Shown here: piece by piece, positions 38,369 through 48,529 of the stretch | Numbering within the stretch: position 1 is the first letter of the stretch | Layout of the letters: every line of letters starts with the position of its first letter | From: Eutypa lata | Lineage: Eukaryota; Ascomycota; Sordariomycetes; Xylariales; Diatrypaceae | Assembly: GCA_022661535.1 (NCBI GenBank) | Contig: JAKULF010000003.1 | Coordinates: forward strand, 1,860,001 to 1,924,000 | Direction: 5' to 3' | DNA: 64,000 nucleotides | Made by a program: the position numbers and the translations under genes | Notes under the pieces: generated by a model | The model's input: the letters and a program-made list of their open reading frames with translations, nothing else | Told to the model about the DNA's origin: nothing | Database searches by the model: none

Positions 38369-38434
38369 AATCCTTGTAGGTGACGGAATTAATCCTTGTA
38401 GGTGATGGAATTAATCCTTGTAGGTGGTATAATC
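38369..38434. repeat. 22-bp minisatellite, array 2 (three units)
   Basis: Three units of AATCCTTGTAGGTGAYGGAA type with the same 22-bp period and the same AATCC-TTG-AGGTG core as array 1, 200 bases further right and 290 bases before the MUS81 ATG. Confidence 0.92.
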
Positions 38435-38725
38435 AAGTCTGAGCTAATGTTGCTAAATTAGTGGAGACCACTTTCTTAACCTGTAAACCCTTGTCACGTG
38501 CTCTCGCGGCTGATTTCGTTCCTTCATCTTCTTGGGAACGCGAACGCGTCACTCTGCTACCGCGTCAACAAGTGATCTCGCAACTTTTTGGAGGCATTCA
38601 TCTCATATTGGACGGCACAATAGCTTTCGCTTTCGCATCTCGCTAGAAAGTCTTTGCAAAAGGATTTCTGCAACCACTAGCACCAAAACACACACTTTAT
38701 CGTAATAGTCCATCCATCATCCACC

Positions 38726-40576
38726 ATGCCTGATGATGAGAGTTGCGCCAATCCTCTCCTCCTAAGATGGATTAAGGAGATGCTCGATTTGGCTCGGGAA
38801 CGGAACACAAAGGCTGTCACTACATATAAACATGCATACAACTCACTGAAGGCATGCCCAATCACATTAACCCATCCCTCTCAGCTGCAACAGCTGAAGG
38901 GATTTGGCCCAAAGTTAACTACCGACTTGACCGAGAAGATGAAGAAGCACTGCGAAGAGAATGGCCTGCCGATGCCAAAACGAAAACGTCTCACGTCAGC
39001 CGCTCACGCTGCTATTAATGGTGACAGTGATGATACCCCTGAGGAGAGGCCAGCAAAGAAGCCAAGGAAGGCGAAGCCCTACGTGCCCGCACTTAGATCT
39101 GGAGCGTATGGCTTGGTCATCGGTTTGACGTCGCTTGGCGAGGATGCGTCCGTAGGGATGACTAAAAACCAGCTTATTGAAGCCGCACAACCTCATTGCG
39201 ACGCTTCGTACACTGCCCCACCAGATCCAACGAGCTTTTATACAGCTTGGAAATCCATGAATACCCTAGTCGACAAAGACCTTGTGCGGGAGCGTGGTCG
39301 ACCTTCAAAGAGATACATGTTGACAGACGAGGGGTGGGAGGTGGCGAGACGAATTTTACAGACAGCCACTGGTGCTACTCTTGCTGGCCCATCTGCTCAA
39401 CCAGCCAGCCAACCAGCCAGTCAATCTGCTAGTCGAACGAGACCCGATCCACCCATGAGAGCCGAACCGCCGGATCCACCATCAAGGCCGCAAGCGCGGC
39501 CTCAACCACGGCCTCAAGCCACTGAGAATGCGGGCTCGCGATCAGCTGCTAGATCACCTTCCGTCGAAATTGAAGATAAACTGCCGCAAGGGTCGAGCTA
39601 CGCAGATGTTGTCGCTAACGGAGATTCGACGTCTAGTAGCTCGGCATTGCCTAACTTCAGGCCGATTCGACTCGCCCCTGGGTCCTTCACAGTCCATCTT
39701 ATCCTTGACACCCGAGAGATTCGTGCAAGAACCGACCGGGATTACATCCAAGACGAGCTAGTTAAAAAGGGAGTTAAGCCTATGATACGATCGCTCGAAA
39801 TCGGAGACGCTCTCTGGGTCGCGAAGTGTCACGATGCTAACTTCTTAACACGGCTGGGTGCTGAGGGTGACGAAGTAGTGCTGGATTACATCGTCGAGAG
39901 GAAAAGACTCGACGATTTGATCAGCAGTATCAAAGACGGCCGCTTTCACGAACAGAAGTTTCGCCAAAAGCGATCGGGGATCAAAAACGTCATATACGTC
40001 GTCGAGGAAATGTCAATGGATTCGATGAGCTTTGACAGATACGAAGAGGCTGTGCAAACTGCCATTGCCTCCACCCAAGTGGTGAACGGCTACTTTTTGA
40101 AGAAGACGCAAAAAGTCGACGACTCGATCCGTTATCTCGCGCGGATGACGATGCTTCTGAAGAAGCAATACGAGAATAAGTCCCTCTTCGTAATTCCCAC
40201 CGAAATACTCACTGCACAGAACTACCTGCCGTTGCTTGACCACCTTCGTCAGAAGGAGCCCATGACAGGTCATTATGTTACCTATCCAGCATTCGCATCG
40301 ATGGCGTCCAAGTCAGACGCGATGACGCTTCGGGATGTGTATCTCAAGATGCTCATGTGCACCAAACAGGTGACCGGAGAGAAGGCATTGGAGATCCAGA
40401 AGAGGTGGAAGACTCCGTACGAGTTTGTGAAGGCGTTCGAGGATTGCGGTGGCGGAGAGGAGGGAAAGAAGAAGAAGCGAGAGCTAGTGTTTAAACAGAT
40501 GGGGGATTTGGTCGGAAGGAAAAAGATCGGAAAGATCCTCAGCCAAAAGATTGCGGAAGTTTGGGGAGACGCGTGA
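38726..40576 (+). CDS. MUS81: Crossover junction endonuclease MUS81
   Basis: Single exon, 616 aa. Catalytic subunit of the Mus81-Eme1/Mms4 structure-specific nuclease, which cuts 3' flaps, stalled forks and nicked Holliday junctions in the nucleus. Domains: N-terminal helix-hairpin-helix with LKGFGPKL (about 57-64); a basic stretch (PKRKR, a possible nuclear signal); a winged-helix region (about 130-215, SGAYGLVIGLTSLGE to KRYMLTDEGWEVA); a Pro/Ser/Gln linker with PASQPASQ repeats; the XPF/ERCC4-type nuclease with LDTREIR (about 327) and the signature ERKRLDDL (about 390, ERKxxxD); and a C-terminal HhH region. All catalytic residues are present. It converges with riboflavin synthase 160 bases downstream. 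Confidence 0.96.
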   Translation: MPDDESCANPLLLRWIKEMLDLARERNTKAVTTYKHAYNSLKACPITLTHPSQLQQLKGFGPKLTTDLTEKMKKHCEENGLPMPKRKRLTSAAHAAINGDSDDTPEERPAKKPRKAKPYVPALRSGAYGLVIGLTSLGEDASVGMTKNQLIEAAQPHCDASYTAPPDPTSFYTAWKSMNTLVDKDLVRERGRPSKRYMLTDEGWEVARRILQTATGATLAGPSAQPASQPASQSASRTRPDPPMRAEPPDPPSRPQARPQPRPQATENAGSRSAARSPSVEIEDKLPQGSSYADVVANGDSTSSSSALPNFRPIRLAPGSFTVHLILDTREIRARTDRDYIQDELVKKGVKPMIRSLEIGDALWVAKCHDANFLTRLGAEGDEVVLDYIVERKRLDDLISSIKDGRFHEQKFRQKRSGIKNVIYVVEEMSMDSMSFDRYEEAVQTAIASTQVVNGYFLKKTQKVDDSIRYLARMTMLLKKQYENKSLFVIPTEILTAQNYLPLLDHLRQKEPMTGHYVTYPAFASMASKSDAMTLRDVYLKMLMCTKQVTGEKALEIQKRWKTPYEFVKAFEDCGGGEEGKKKKRELVFKQMGDLVGRKKIGKILSQKIAEVWGDA

Positions 40577-40737
40577 TCGTGTCCAATTGTATCGATAACG
40601 TTTACCAGTCTATTTATATATCACCAGACACCAAGCATACCTACATAGCTAGATGACGCTTCCAGATACTTAGAAGAAGAAACAAAACAAAACAAAAAAA
40701 AATACAAATTGCCAGCCAGCGCCGACTGAACGATTGC

Positions 40738-41571
40738 TCAAGAATGACCCCCCATAGCCTGCGCCACGAGGTTCTGCACCATCTTCTCAATGACGGTCTT
40801 GACCTGGGCCTCGCCCTGCGAGCCCAAGAACCCGGCCATGGACTTCTCGGCGTACTTGGCGAGGACGTCGACCTCGACGTTGACGCTGTCGCCGACCTTC
40901 TTCTGCGCGACGACGACCTTCTCCTGCGTGTACGCGATGAGCATGACCTCCCACCAGCCCTCGGCGTCGTCGACCCGGGTGACGGTCAGGCTCGTGCCGT
41001 CGATGGCGATGAACCCCTTGAACACGACGTAGCGCAGGACGTCCGGGGACCGCGGCCGGAACCGCACCGTCACCGCCTCCCCGTCCTTCGCGATCCCCAC
41101 GATCTCCGCCGTCGTGTCCACGTGCCCCTGCACGAAGTGGCCCCCCATCCGCGTGTCGGCCCGCACCGCCCGCTCGATGTTCACCTTCGACCCTTGCGTC
41201 AGGTCCCCCAGGTCCGTGAGCCGCAGCGTCTCGGGCGCCACGCCTACCGTGAAGCGCGGCGGTGTGGCCGTGTTGGTCGTGGTCGTGGTGGTAGTAGGGA
41301 AGATGTCCGTCGCTGTGAGGCACACCCCGTTCACGGCGATGCTGTCGCCGAGCTGCGCGTCCGAGAGCTTGTCGGAGTTCGGCGGTAGCGCGATCGTGAG
41401 CGTCGTGCCGGTTTCTTCGTTCCGCACCAGCTCTTCCACCACTAGGGAGAAGGGGGAAAAGGTGAGTGTTAGTTTCTTCGGAGTCTTCTCAAGCTACTAA
41501 TTATGTAGTTGGTTGGAGCTGTGCATGTGCAATTGCGTACCTCCGATCTCCTCGACGAGTCCTGTGAACAT
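40738..41571 (-). CDS. RIB5: Riboflavin synthase
   Basis: Two exons, 41571-41541 (31 nt) and 41441-40738, 244 aa. It dismutates two 6,7-dimethyl-8-ribityllumazine molecules into riboflavin, acting as a homotrimer. The first exon encodes the invariant start MFTGLVEEIG and the join gives MFTGLVEEIGVVEELV. Two similar lumazine-binding barrels follow: the first with GDSIAVNGVCLTAT and the second with GHFVQGHVDTTAEI and FIAIDGTSLTVT. The first barrel contains a poly-Thr insertion (seven T) encoded by a short repeat near 41275-41300. The coding sequence is GC-rich. The function is well supported. Confidence 0.96.
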
Positions 41572-42368
41572 CTTGCACGGGCGATAGGAGAAGCTTTACT
41601 CTAGGTAGATGGGTAAGTATGTAGCTATATACTTAGGTAGTAGTTAAGTAAGCAAATGTTTCTTTCTTATCCGAGCTAAGTTTGACGGTGAATCAAATAC
41701 AAATTGATGCTAGAGGCTAGGAGATTATGACGTTGCAGCTTGTGTCCGCCCCGCTATAAGTATTACTTACTTAGCAAATGCCCCGCCGCCGCCGCGCGGT
41801 TGGACCCCTATACTTCGGTATCCACCTACGATGCTGCATACATCATCTTCAAACCTTACATAGTCCATGTCGGTTATGATAAATATATATATATATATTA
41901 ACGTTCCAATAAATCTTAAATTTGAAATACTAACAAATCAATTACCCAGGCATAGTTATATCTAATGAAGAAGCACGGAAGAGAACACCGAGCGCACGAT
42001 AAGTTACGGTAGGATAAAATGCTTACATCAACAAGTCCATTAGGTCTATCCTACATAGTAGTCTCTACGCAGGTATACCGGAAAGTAAAGGGATATAAGA
42101 AAAGGAGAAAACACAACGATGTACCCTATGCCCGCTCTTGGCTCCCATGCCTCTCTTTTCCCGGCTTCGTATGCGCAGTACAACGAGGCTTTCTTGAGAG
42201 ACCCTGGTCATTTTGTAGAAATCCCCCAATTCCTACCATTTTACTAAATTCCCACTGGCCGAATGTTTCCATGCTCAGTCAGTGATGCCAGCTTCTTCAT
42301 GAGCCTAGCACGGCTTGTTGCCTTAGCCAGGAGCCTTCTCTCCGTCACATCCAGGCCGCTCGTCACGT
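41572..42368. other. Spacer
   Basis: Upstream of riboflavin synthase and downstream of the F-box-like gene. No gene seen; AT repeat at 41883-41899. Confidence 0.5.
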
Positions 42369-43061
42369 TTAATAGTCATATTCTTCTTCCAAGGAAAATA
42401 GGACCTTAATCTTTCGCTCCCCCTCGTTGACTCGAGTTTTTAAAAGCTCCAGGTCTTCCTTCAGTCCCTTTATAGGGTATCCACCATATGTGATCATCTT
42501 GAGGTTGCTGCTACCTAGTATGAAGGACGCTAGATCTTGGACGACTTGTTTTTGCGAGGATAGCATTGGGACTTTGTCCTCGTTGATCCGGTTAGGACGA
42601 TCTCTATAGCCGCTGTCGTATTTCCCAAGGTATACGCGGATTGTGTGAAGCTCCCCAAGATCCTCTTTGCAGGCCTCGAAGAACTGGGCAAGTGTAACAG
42701 GCCCGCACCAATAATAGGACATGAGTTCGACGTGAAGATCGCGAACTAAAGACAGTTTGAATGGGAAAATACCATGGATGAATGTTGGTAGGATGCTGTT
42801 GGGGCCCCTCAGACCACCGTGAAGGGAAAGCGTGGCGATGGCGCATATGATGGGCTTTGCTTCGTCGTGGATGCGTTTACATGTAAGCAGAAGGCTGGGG
42901 ATGTCTATATGTGTACGATACACACGTTGGTGCAGAACGTTAAAATCGGGGAGTGGCGGGGACCTGTATTCAAGAAGCGGAAAGCAGAACTTGTATATCT
43001 CGAGGCGTATCTCACTTAACAGTCTAGCGAAGAATCTTGACTGCTCCTGGCTAGACCTCAT
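42369..43061 (-). CDS. F-box/2EXR-like hypothetical protein
   Basis: Single exon, 230 aa from a clear ATG at 43061. The N-terminus has the pattern LLSEIRLEIYKFCFP, like the LPxEIRxxIY start of fungal 2EXR/DUF7730 and F-box-like proteins, followed by SLLLTCKRIHDEAKPI, the second hallmark of that group. The rest is a mixed alpha/beta region ending in an acidic tail (SLEEEYDY). Such proteins are numerous and lineage-specific in Pezizomycotina with no assigned function; a role in ubiquitin ligase substrate recognition is only a guess. No signal peptide or membrane segment. Confidence 0.7.
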   Translation of the reverse strand: MRSSQEQSRFFARLLSEIRLEIYKFCFPLLEYRSPPLPDFNVLHQRVYRTHIDIPSLLLTCKRIHDEAKPIICAIATLSLHGGLRGPNSILPTFIHGIFPFKLSLVRDLHVELMSYYWCGPVTLAQFFEACKEDLGELHTIRVYLGKYDSGYRDRPNRINEDKVPMLSSQKQVVQDLASFILGSSNLKMITYGGYPIKGLKEDLELLKTRVNEGERKIKVLFSLEEEYDY

Positions 43062-44233
43062 GGTGATTACGAGTCTGGTCCATAAAGATTGGATTTGTTT
43101 GAGTGTACTTAGAGCTAGTAAGCACTATTAAATAGCGACAATGGGAAATAGCACCTGGTCAACGCTGTGGAAATGGCTCAGAAGCTGGGAATGTATGAGA
43201 TGTTGTAAGTTGGAGAATCAAGTGCGATACAGCAGTCGTGTATTTAGCAAAGGAAAACATTGGAAACAGGGGGGGTCGAACATCATATATTAAGGGTAAA
43301 TAGCTTGTTTGCTATGTATTTGCCTCTGACGCATCTGAAGGCCATAGTTGGAAAAGGAGGTAATACAGACATTCCTCAATGGCAGGTATGCCCCCATAAT
43401 GGCATTCCATCCTTTCAATGTTTCACCCACTTCACGTAATAGAAAAGTAATCAAGAATTGTCGTATTCTACAACGAGCATGATAGTAGCCGCAGCTTTGT
43501 ATCTTTATTAAGAAACGAATATTATTTATGAGCCTCTTAAAATATTACAAATGTGGGTTGATATTAATAACCGTCTTGTAGCTAGTTACAATATATAAAT
43601 TTAACTTGCTTGCAAAGGTTACATGCAATATGGCATCTTTCATTACATATACGTAACGTAATTAAATAAGTATAACCTTACAAATCCATCAAAGAAACCA
43701 TATACTAGTTCTAAATATAATTATAATGTATAGGCGTGATATAGTATGTGAATTGGTCATGTAGTAGGAGTTATGGTGGAAAATACTTGAAGACCATTTT
43801 CCAAATAACAACTATTTTCAACTATAGATTATTTAAGTCGTTATCACTATAGAAAATGTAGTTGGCTGAACAGCCTTTCAGCATTTATTAATCAAGTTTA
43901 TAATTTAGTTGTCTTAAGAATTTTTACTATCTAAGTAGATTTGCACCCTATAGTCTACATGGTAGCAGCGAAGGTGACGGTAGCTCAAGTGATAGGAGCC
44001 AAGAGGTATAGTTCAACGGGGCGGTTGACAGGTGATGGTGGTGGGTAGGATCAAAATTTGCCCAGGTACTTGTTCAGGCTGCAACCCCGAAAAGTAATCA
44101 GCACCCTTTAAGTGCATCTTCGCAAGGCCTCTAGTCTTTGTAACAAAGTCTTGTGCTGTTATAATTGGGCAGATTATAGCCACTTCATCAATTAAAACAC
44201 CTGGTTCTTCAATCATTGATATTTACTGTCAGG
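43062..44233. other. AT-rich spacer
   Basis: Divergent region between the F-box-like and HET genes. From about 43480 to 43960 the sequence is strongly AT-rich with no ORF, unlike most of the window. May be an old degraded element; no repeat ends identified. Confidence 0.5.
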
Positions 44234-46231
44234 ATGACTACATACAATTACTCGCCGTTAGATCCAACACGGCGCGAGATCCGGGTGCTAAAAATCCATC
44301 CAGGGTCGTTCTCAGATGACATCCGGGTTTCTTTGATCCACGCACTTCTACGTCGAGAAGGGACCAACCCCAAGTCTAATCATCTGGATTCTCACTTCTT
44401 CGTTGATGGAGAAAGGCTCGTAGAGTCAGGCAAAGAAGCAACGTATACGGCTCTTTCGTACGTCTGGGGTCCAAAGGCCGATCCATTGCCAGTCCTTGTC
44501 GAATCAGCGCCGGAGGGGCGCAACGTGATCTTTGTCACGAAAAGCCTCCACTTGGCTCTGAAGCACCTTCGAGATCAGACACGAAGTCGCCTGATGTGGA
44601 TAGATGCAGTATGCATTAATCAGGGAGACGTAAGCGAACGAGGTAGTCAGGTCTCAATAATGGCCGATATCTACAAGCTCGCTCATGGGGTGATAGTTTG
44701 GCTTGGCCCGGAACAAGACGATAGCGCCTACGCCATAGAGCAACTCCAATCCTTGGGGGCAATAGCTGACGTGGACTACAACACCCAGACCTTTCACCCT
44801 TCTGAGGCTCGACAACAATGCTTATATAAAGCAGAGAATATTCTAGACGGAGTGCGGGACCAGAATGCCATATTCCAACTATTTAAACGACAATGGTTCC
44901 AGAGGCTCTGGGTGCGCCAGGAAGTTCGAGTCCGCCCCCAACATATATTTGTCGTGTGCGGCTTTGAGCTGCTATCGTGGCAGTATCTCAGGAATGCCGT
45001 CTACAGTCTATACTTGTGGCGGTTAGAAGCGTCTACGTTGTTCCCAAGTCTAGAAAAGCGCATCGTATTAATATATAGGTTCATGGTAGTGGAAGGGATT
45101 AGCCTTTACTACAAGGACCTCCGCGCAGCGGTACAAGACCTCCAGTGGGAAGACTCCCGGGACGTGATCTATGCCATGCAGAGTTTCTTACCAACGCATG
45201 AGCGAAACATTGGCATTTCTTTTGACTATTCTAAAACGGTTCCCGAAGTTTTTGAAGGAGTTGCTAGCCAGCTAGTCCAAAATACTGGAGAGCTCGACTG
45301 GTTATGCTCCTGTGAACTCTCTCCAAGAGTCACGTCGCCGCTTCCAAGCTGGGTTCCTGATTGGGCCCAGCACACTAATACTTGGCTATTAACTACTACA
45401 TGGCATGCGAGTGCATGGATTTCCCCACAGGCAAGGCTGCTAGGAGATAGCGTCCTCAGCACTGCAAGTATCTTTGTTGCCACCGTCGACCAAGTTCGCC
45501 CTTTGAGCATCGGAAACGACATGGAAAAGCATGCTGCTGCAGATGGTAATGATATATTCTATGGCGCAATTAGGGCCATTGAATCATTGAAACCCACCCA
45601 GCCACTGAAATCACCTCATGTTGGCGGAGCTAACGTAATCGATGTCTACACTGAGTGTATATATACTGGGCTGTTTTCTGACCGTTTTCACCCGCCGAAT
45701 AACGATTATTTCACGGCTGATAAATGTCGCCAAACCCTCGAAGACATATGGGCTGAGAGTGGTGAGAGTATGTCTGAGAAATGGGACTCCCTTACTTATC
45801 CAGGTCGCGTAGCCGTACATTTTGCTTGGACATATTGCACGGGCCGCAGTTTTATCATTATGGGCGAAGGGTACATTGGTCTCGCACCGAGTAATGCCGA
45901 ACCTGGTGATAAACTATACGTAATCCTAGGCTGTTCTCAACCAATGCTGCTCCGGCCCTTGGGTGATGCCTCTTCGAGCCTACAAATCGTGGGGCCATGC
46001 TATGTGCCCGGGGTCATGTTCGGCGAAGCGATTCACGGCCCGTTTCCGGGTTATTATCACCCCGTGATGCACGATGAGCCGGATACCAATATACGGATCA
46101 ATGGCCATCGGAGTGCGATTTGGGATTCGAGTAATGATATCTTGAAGACGGACCCGGCCGAGATCCTACGTGAAATGGGGATTCATCCTACACGATATCA
46201 GAGGGCCCCCCATACACTCGAGGTTACGTGA
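44234..46231 (+). CDS. HET-domain (heterokaryon incompatibility) protein
   Basis: Single exon, 665 aa, starting at the ATG of MTTYNYSPLDP (an upstream in-frame TTG is ignored). HET-domain proteins trigger cell death when incompatible hyphae fuse, or act as innate-immunity-like effectors. The HET core is at about residues 70-215: YTALSYVWG, then LRDQTRSRLMWIDAVCINQ, then ADIYKLAHGVIVWLGPE. These are the three classic blocks. The C-terminal half is the usual divergent region with a conserved ending (RSFIIMGEGYIGLAPSNAEPGD). No NACHT, WD40 or ankyrin repeats are attached and no partner gene such as a NLR is next to it. Polymorphic accessory gene by type. Reading frame intact. Confidence 0.93.
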   Translation: MTTYNYSPLDPTRREIRVLKIHPGSFSDDIRVSLIHALLRREGTNPKSNHLDSHFFVDGERLVESGKEATYTALSYVWGPKADPLPVLVESAPEGRNVIFVTKSLHLALKHLRDQTRSRLMWIDAVCINQGDVSERGSQVSIMADIYKLAHGVIVWLGPEQDDSAYAIEQLQSLGAIADVDYNTQTFHPSEARQQCLYKAENILDGVRDQNAIFQLFKRQWFQRLWVRQEVRVRPQHIFVVCGFELLSWQYLRNAVYSLYLWRLEASTLFPSLEKRIVLIYRFMVVEGISLYYKDLRAAVQDLQWEDSRDVIYAMQSFLPTHERNIGISFDYSKTVPEVFEGVASQLVQNTGELDWLCSCELSPRVTSPLPSWVPDWAQHTNTWLLTTTWHASAWISPQARLLGDSVLSTASIFVATVDQVRPLSIGNDMEKHAAADGNDIFYGAIRAIESLKPTQPLKSPHVGGANVIDVYTECIYTGLFSDRFHPPNNDYFTADKCRQTLEDIWAESGESMSEKWDSLTYPGRVAVHFAWTYCTGRSFIIMGEGYIGLAPSNAEPGDKLYVILGCSQPMLLRPLGDASSSLQIVGPCYVPGVMFGEAIHGPFPGYYHPVMHDEPDTNIRINGHRSAIWDSSNDILKTDPAEILREMGIHPTRYQRAPHTLEVT

Positions 46232-46992
46232 GACGCTTTTGAGGCTGCTGGTGTCAGGATCGAGGATATTCGCCTGGTTTAAAGGAGGATACGTACCCCG
46301 ATGTTTCTACTCACCCCATGTCCATTCTCTATTCTCCGGGGTCAACAAGAGGCTTGACCAAGTCCAGCTGGATGATTTTAAGAGCGGTCATATACGGATG
46401 TAACCGGATGTCGGGGTTTATACTAATATTGATGAAAGGGACATTGCCTTGTCACTTTGGTCTCTATAGAATACTTCTACTACATTTGAACGTCAATTCG
46501 TCTTTCGGTAATCTCCTGATCAGTAGTCATTTGTTTCAACATTTAACATACGATAAATAGATACAAGGTGTAAAGTTAAACCATAGGTCACTAGAAAAGG
46601 GACAAGAAAGGCCATACGCTGGAGTAAAGTCTCTTTAGCCACTGGAATAACGAAGGTCGCTAACAGATATTTCAGGCTGGGGGGGGGATTCTGGGTTATA
46701 GGCGCAATACTCGATACGTTTACCTTGCCCTCTTCCTCAGCGAAAATGTGGTTCTGTTGTTGATGGGCGGCTTTTGTGATAAAGCTAGGAACGACGACAT
46801 GAGTACGACAATAGAGGAAAAGCCGTGAACAACAAGGAAGAGCCACTTGAAAACTATCATAGTCCAAAGAAGAAGTTGTTCAATAATAAGTATACTAGAA
46901 TTTGTTTGTATATACATAGCCTGGCAATATTTCCCCCGGGAAGATGAACTTTTTTCTCTTGTAAACTCTCCAGCTAGAATGTACTAGCTAGC
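46232..46992. other. Spacer between convergent genes
   Basis: Between the 3' ends of the HET and GH5-type genes. No gene seen. Confidence 0.5.
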
Positions 46993-48529
46993 TCACAAAG
47001 TAGAAGGCGGACACGGAACAGCTGGTAGAGTTTCGTTCGGGCTGATATCCAGCCCCTGGCTCATGGCGAGGAAGTGCTTCCTGATAAGCTGTATACGACT
47101 ATTGGTAGCCGGGGTGTTCGCGGGGCTTCCGTAGTGCAGTGTTAGACCATCCGCGTGATCCACGAAGGTCTAGAAGATAACATCAGCAATTTCTCCTTCT
47201 CTCCCCTTTTCGACCGAGCAGGAACTCACATCACAATCCGGCAAATTGCGTCCAAAAAGACTCCAAAACGCATCACCGCACGCGGCGGGGCTCTCCTCCA
47301 GGACGCGGTAGAAATCCTCGAGCGGCGCGCCGCCCCGCTGCCCCGTCCAGTCGTACTCGCCCGCGAAGAACGTCTTGCCGGCGGCCGCGACGAGCTCGAT
47401 GTTCGCCCGCAGCTTGGCCACATCGATGGGGTACCCGTGGTCCGAGTAGATGTCGACCTCGTCGATTGCGAGGTGCGCTTCGCTGACCCCGTACGTGCCG
47501 TCTACGAAGAGCTTGGTCGGCGCGAGATCCTTGACGAGACGCGCGAGGTCGCGCACCCAGGTCACTGGCACGTCGAGGTCGCGCGATACGGGACCTTCCA
47601 GCTCGTTTCCTGATTCGTATGCGAAGACTGTGATGTATAGTTTTAGTATTTTTCCTGTATTTGTAATTTAACGACGCGTATGTAGGTGGGGAGAACTGTC
47701 CAAGAGTCACTCTTTCCTCCTACTGAATGTGCCCCTTTCACCAAGGCAACGTTGACCACCAAGGCTAGCTAGCTAGCTACCAAGGGAAATAAAATAGCTA
47801 CGGGAGAGTCTTACTAGCCGGGTCCTCGGCATATGTCAAGTTATTGTACTTATTCCTATGCGTGAGCAGCGTCCGCACGTATTCATGGAACGCTGCCGTG
47901 ATCGTCTCATTCGTATAAAACTGCTGGATCAGGGGGTTGTTGCTGTCCCGACCCTGCGTGAGGTCAAAGCCCGCCCAGCGCAGGAACGTGTACTTCCCCC
48001 CATGGTAGTAGTCCTGCGGGTAAACATGTAAACGGAAGTACTAGGCACGGTGAGTAGCAGGCAGAGACGGCAGAAGAAAGCGCACCCAGTTATCCGTCAA
48101 CGGCACCAGCAACCTGACGCCGTACTGCCCCGCCTGGTACACCGCCCAGTCGATGGCCTCGAAGGCGGCCTCGTTCACCGCCCCCGGCTCCGGCACCACG
48201 CTGAGCGGGCTGCCCACGCTGACGCCGATGGTGTGCGTCCGGATCGCGGTCCCGCCCAGCGCCTGCACCGTCGCCAGCGCGTCCGTGATCCGCCCCTTGG
48301 TGGGGTAGCTGGCTTTGGTGGCCGGGTCGTAGGGCTCTCCTACGGCTGGGGTGACGTTCTCGTCTAGCCCGAGCCAGTAGATGTTTGGCCCCACTGCTTT
48401 CCACTCCGCGCCGTCGACGAGGAGCTTTGTGCCGTTGCGCGTCACTGGCGAGAGTGCGGCTTTGCTGCGGGGTAGGGAGAGGGAGAGGGCGCTCGTCGCT
48501 GTTGCCCAGAAGAGAAGGGATGGCTTCAT
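46993..48529 (-). CDS. Secreted glycoside hydrolase, GH5 mannanase-like
   Basis: Four exons: 48529-48086, 48013-47815, 47627-47230 and 47169-46993; 405 aa, with GT-AG introns. The signal peptide is MKPSLLFWATATSALSLSLP. A TIM-barrel glycosidase is indicated by GPNIYWLGLDEN, AIRTHTIG, the acid/base Glu223 in IFAYESGNEL and the probable nucleophile Glu305 in FFAGEYDWTG. These fit clan GH-A, family 5, nearest to fungal beta-mannanase/mannosidase-like members. The substrate cannot be fixed from sequence; mannan is a reasonable inference. It would act outside the cell in polysaccharide breakdown. Intron 2 is long (187 bases) and contains a CTAG run. Confidence 0.88.
47764..47780. repeat. (CTAG)4 run in GH5 intron
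   Basis: Four CTAG units within intron 2 of the GH5-type gene. Confidence 0.9.

Larger units (their letters stand above)
36151..38725. other. Spacer with 22-bp minisatellites
   Basis: Divergent promoter region of phosphoacetylglucosamine mutase and MUS81. No gene supported. Contains the TTGG run next to the mutase start and two arrays of a 22-bp unit at 38014-38167 and 38369-38434. Confidence 0.6.

Noticed and set aside
47155..47613. Rightward open frame opposite the GH5-type gene
   Set aside because: Shadow of GH5 exon 3; low-complexity translation.
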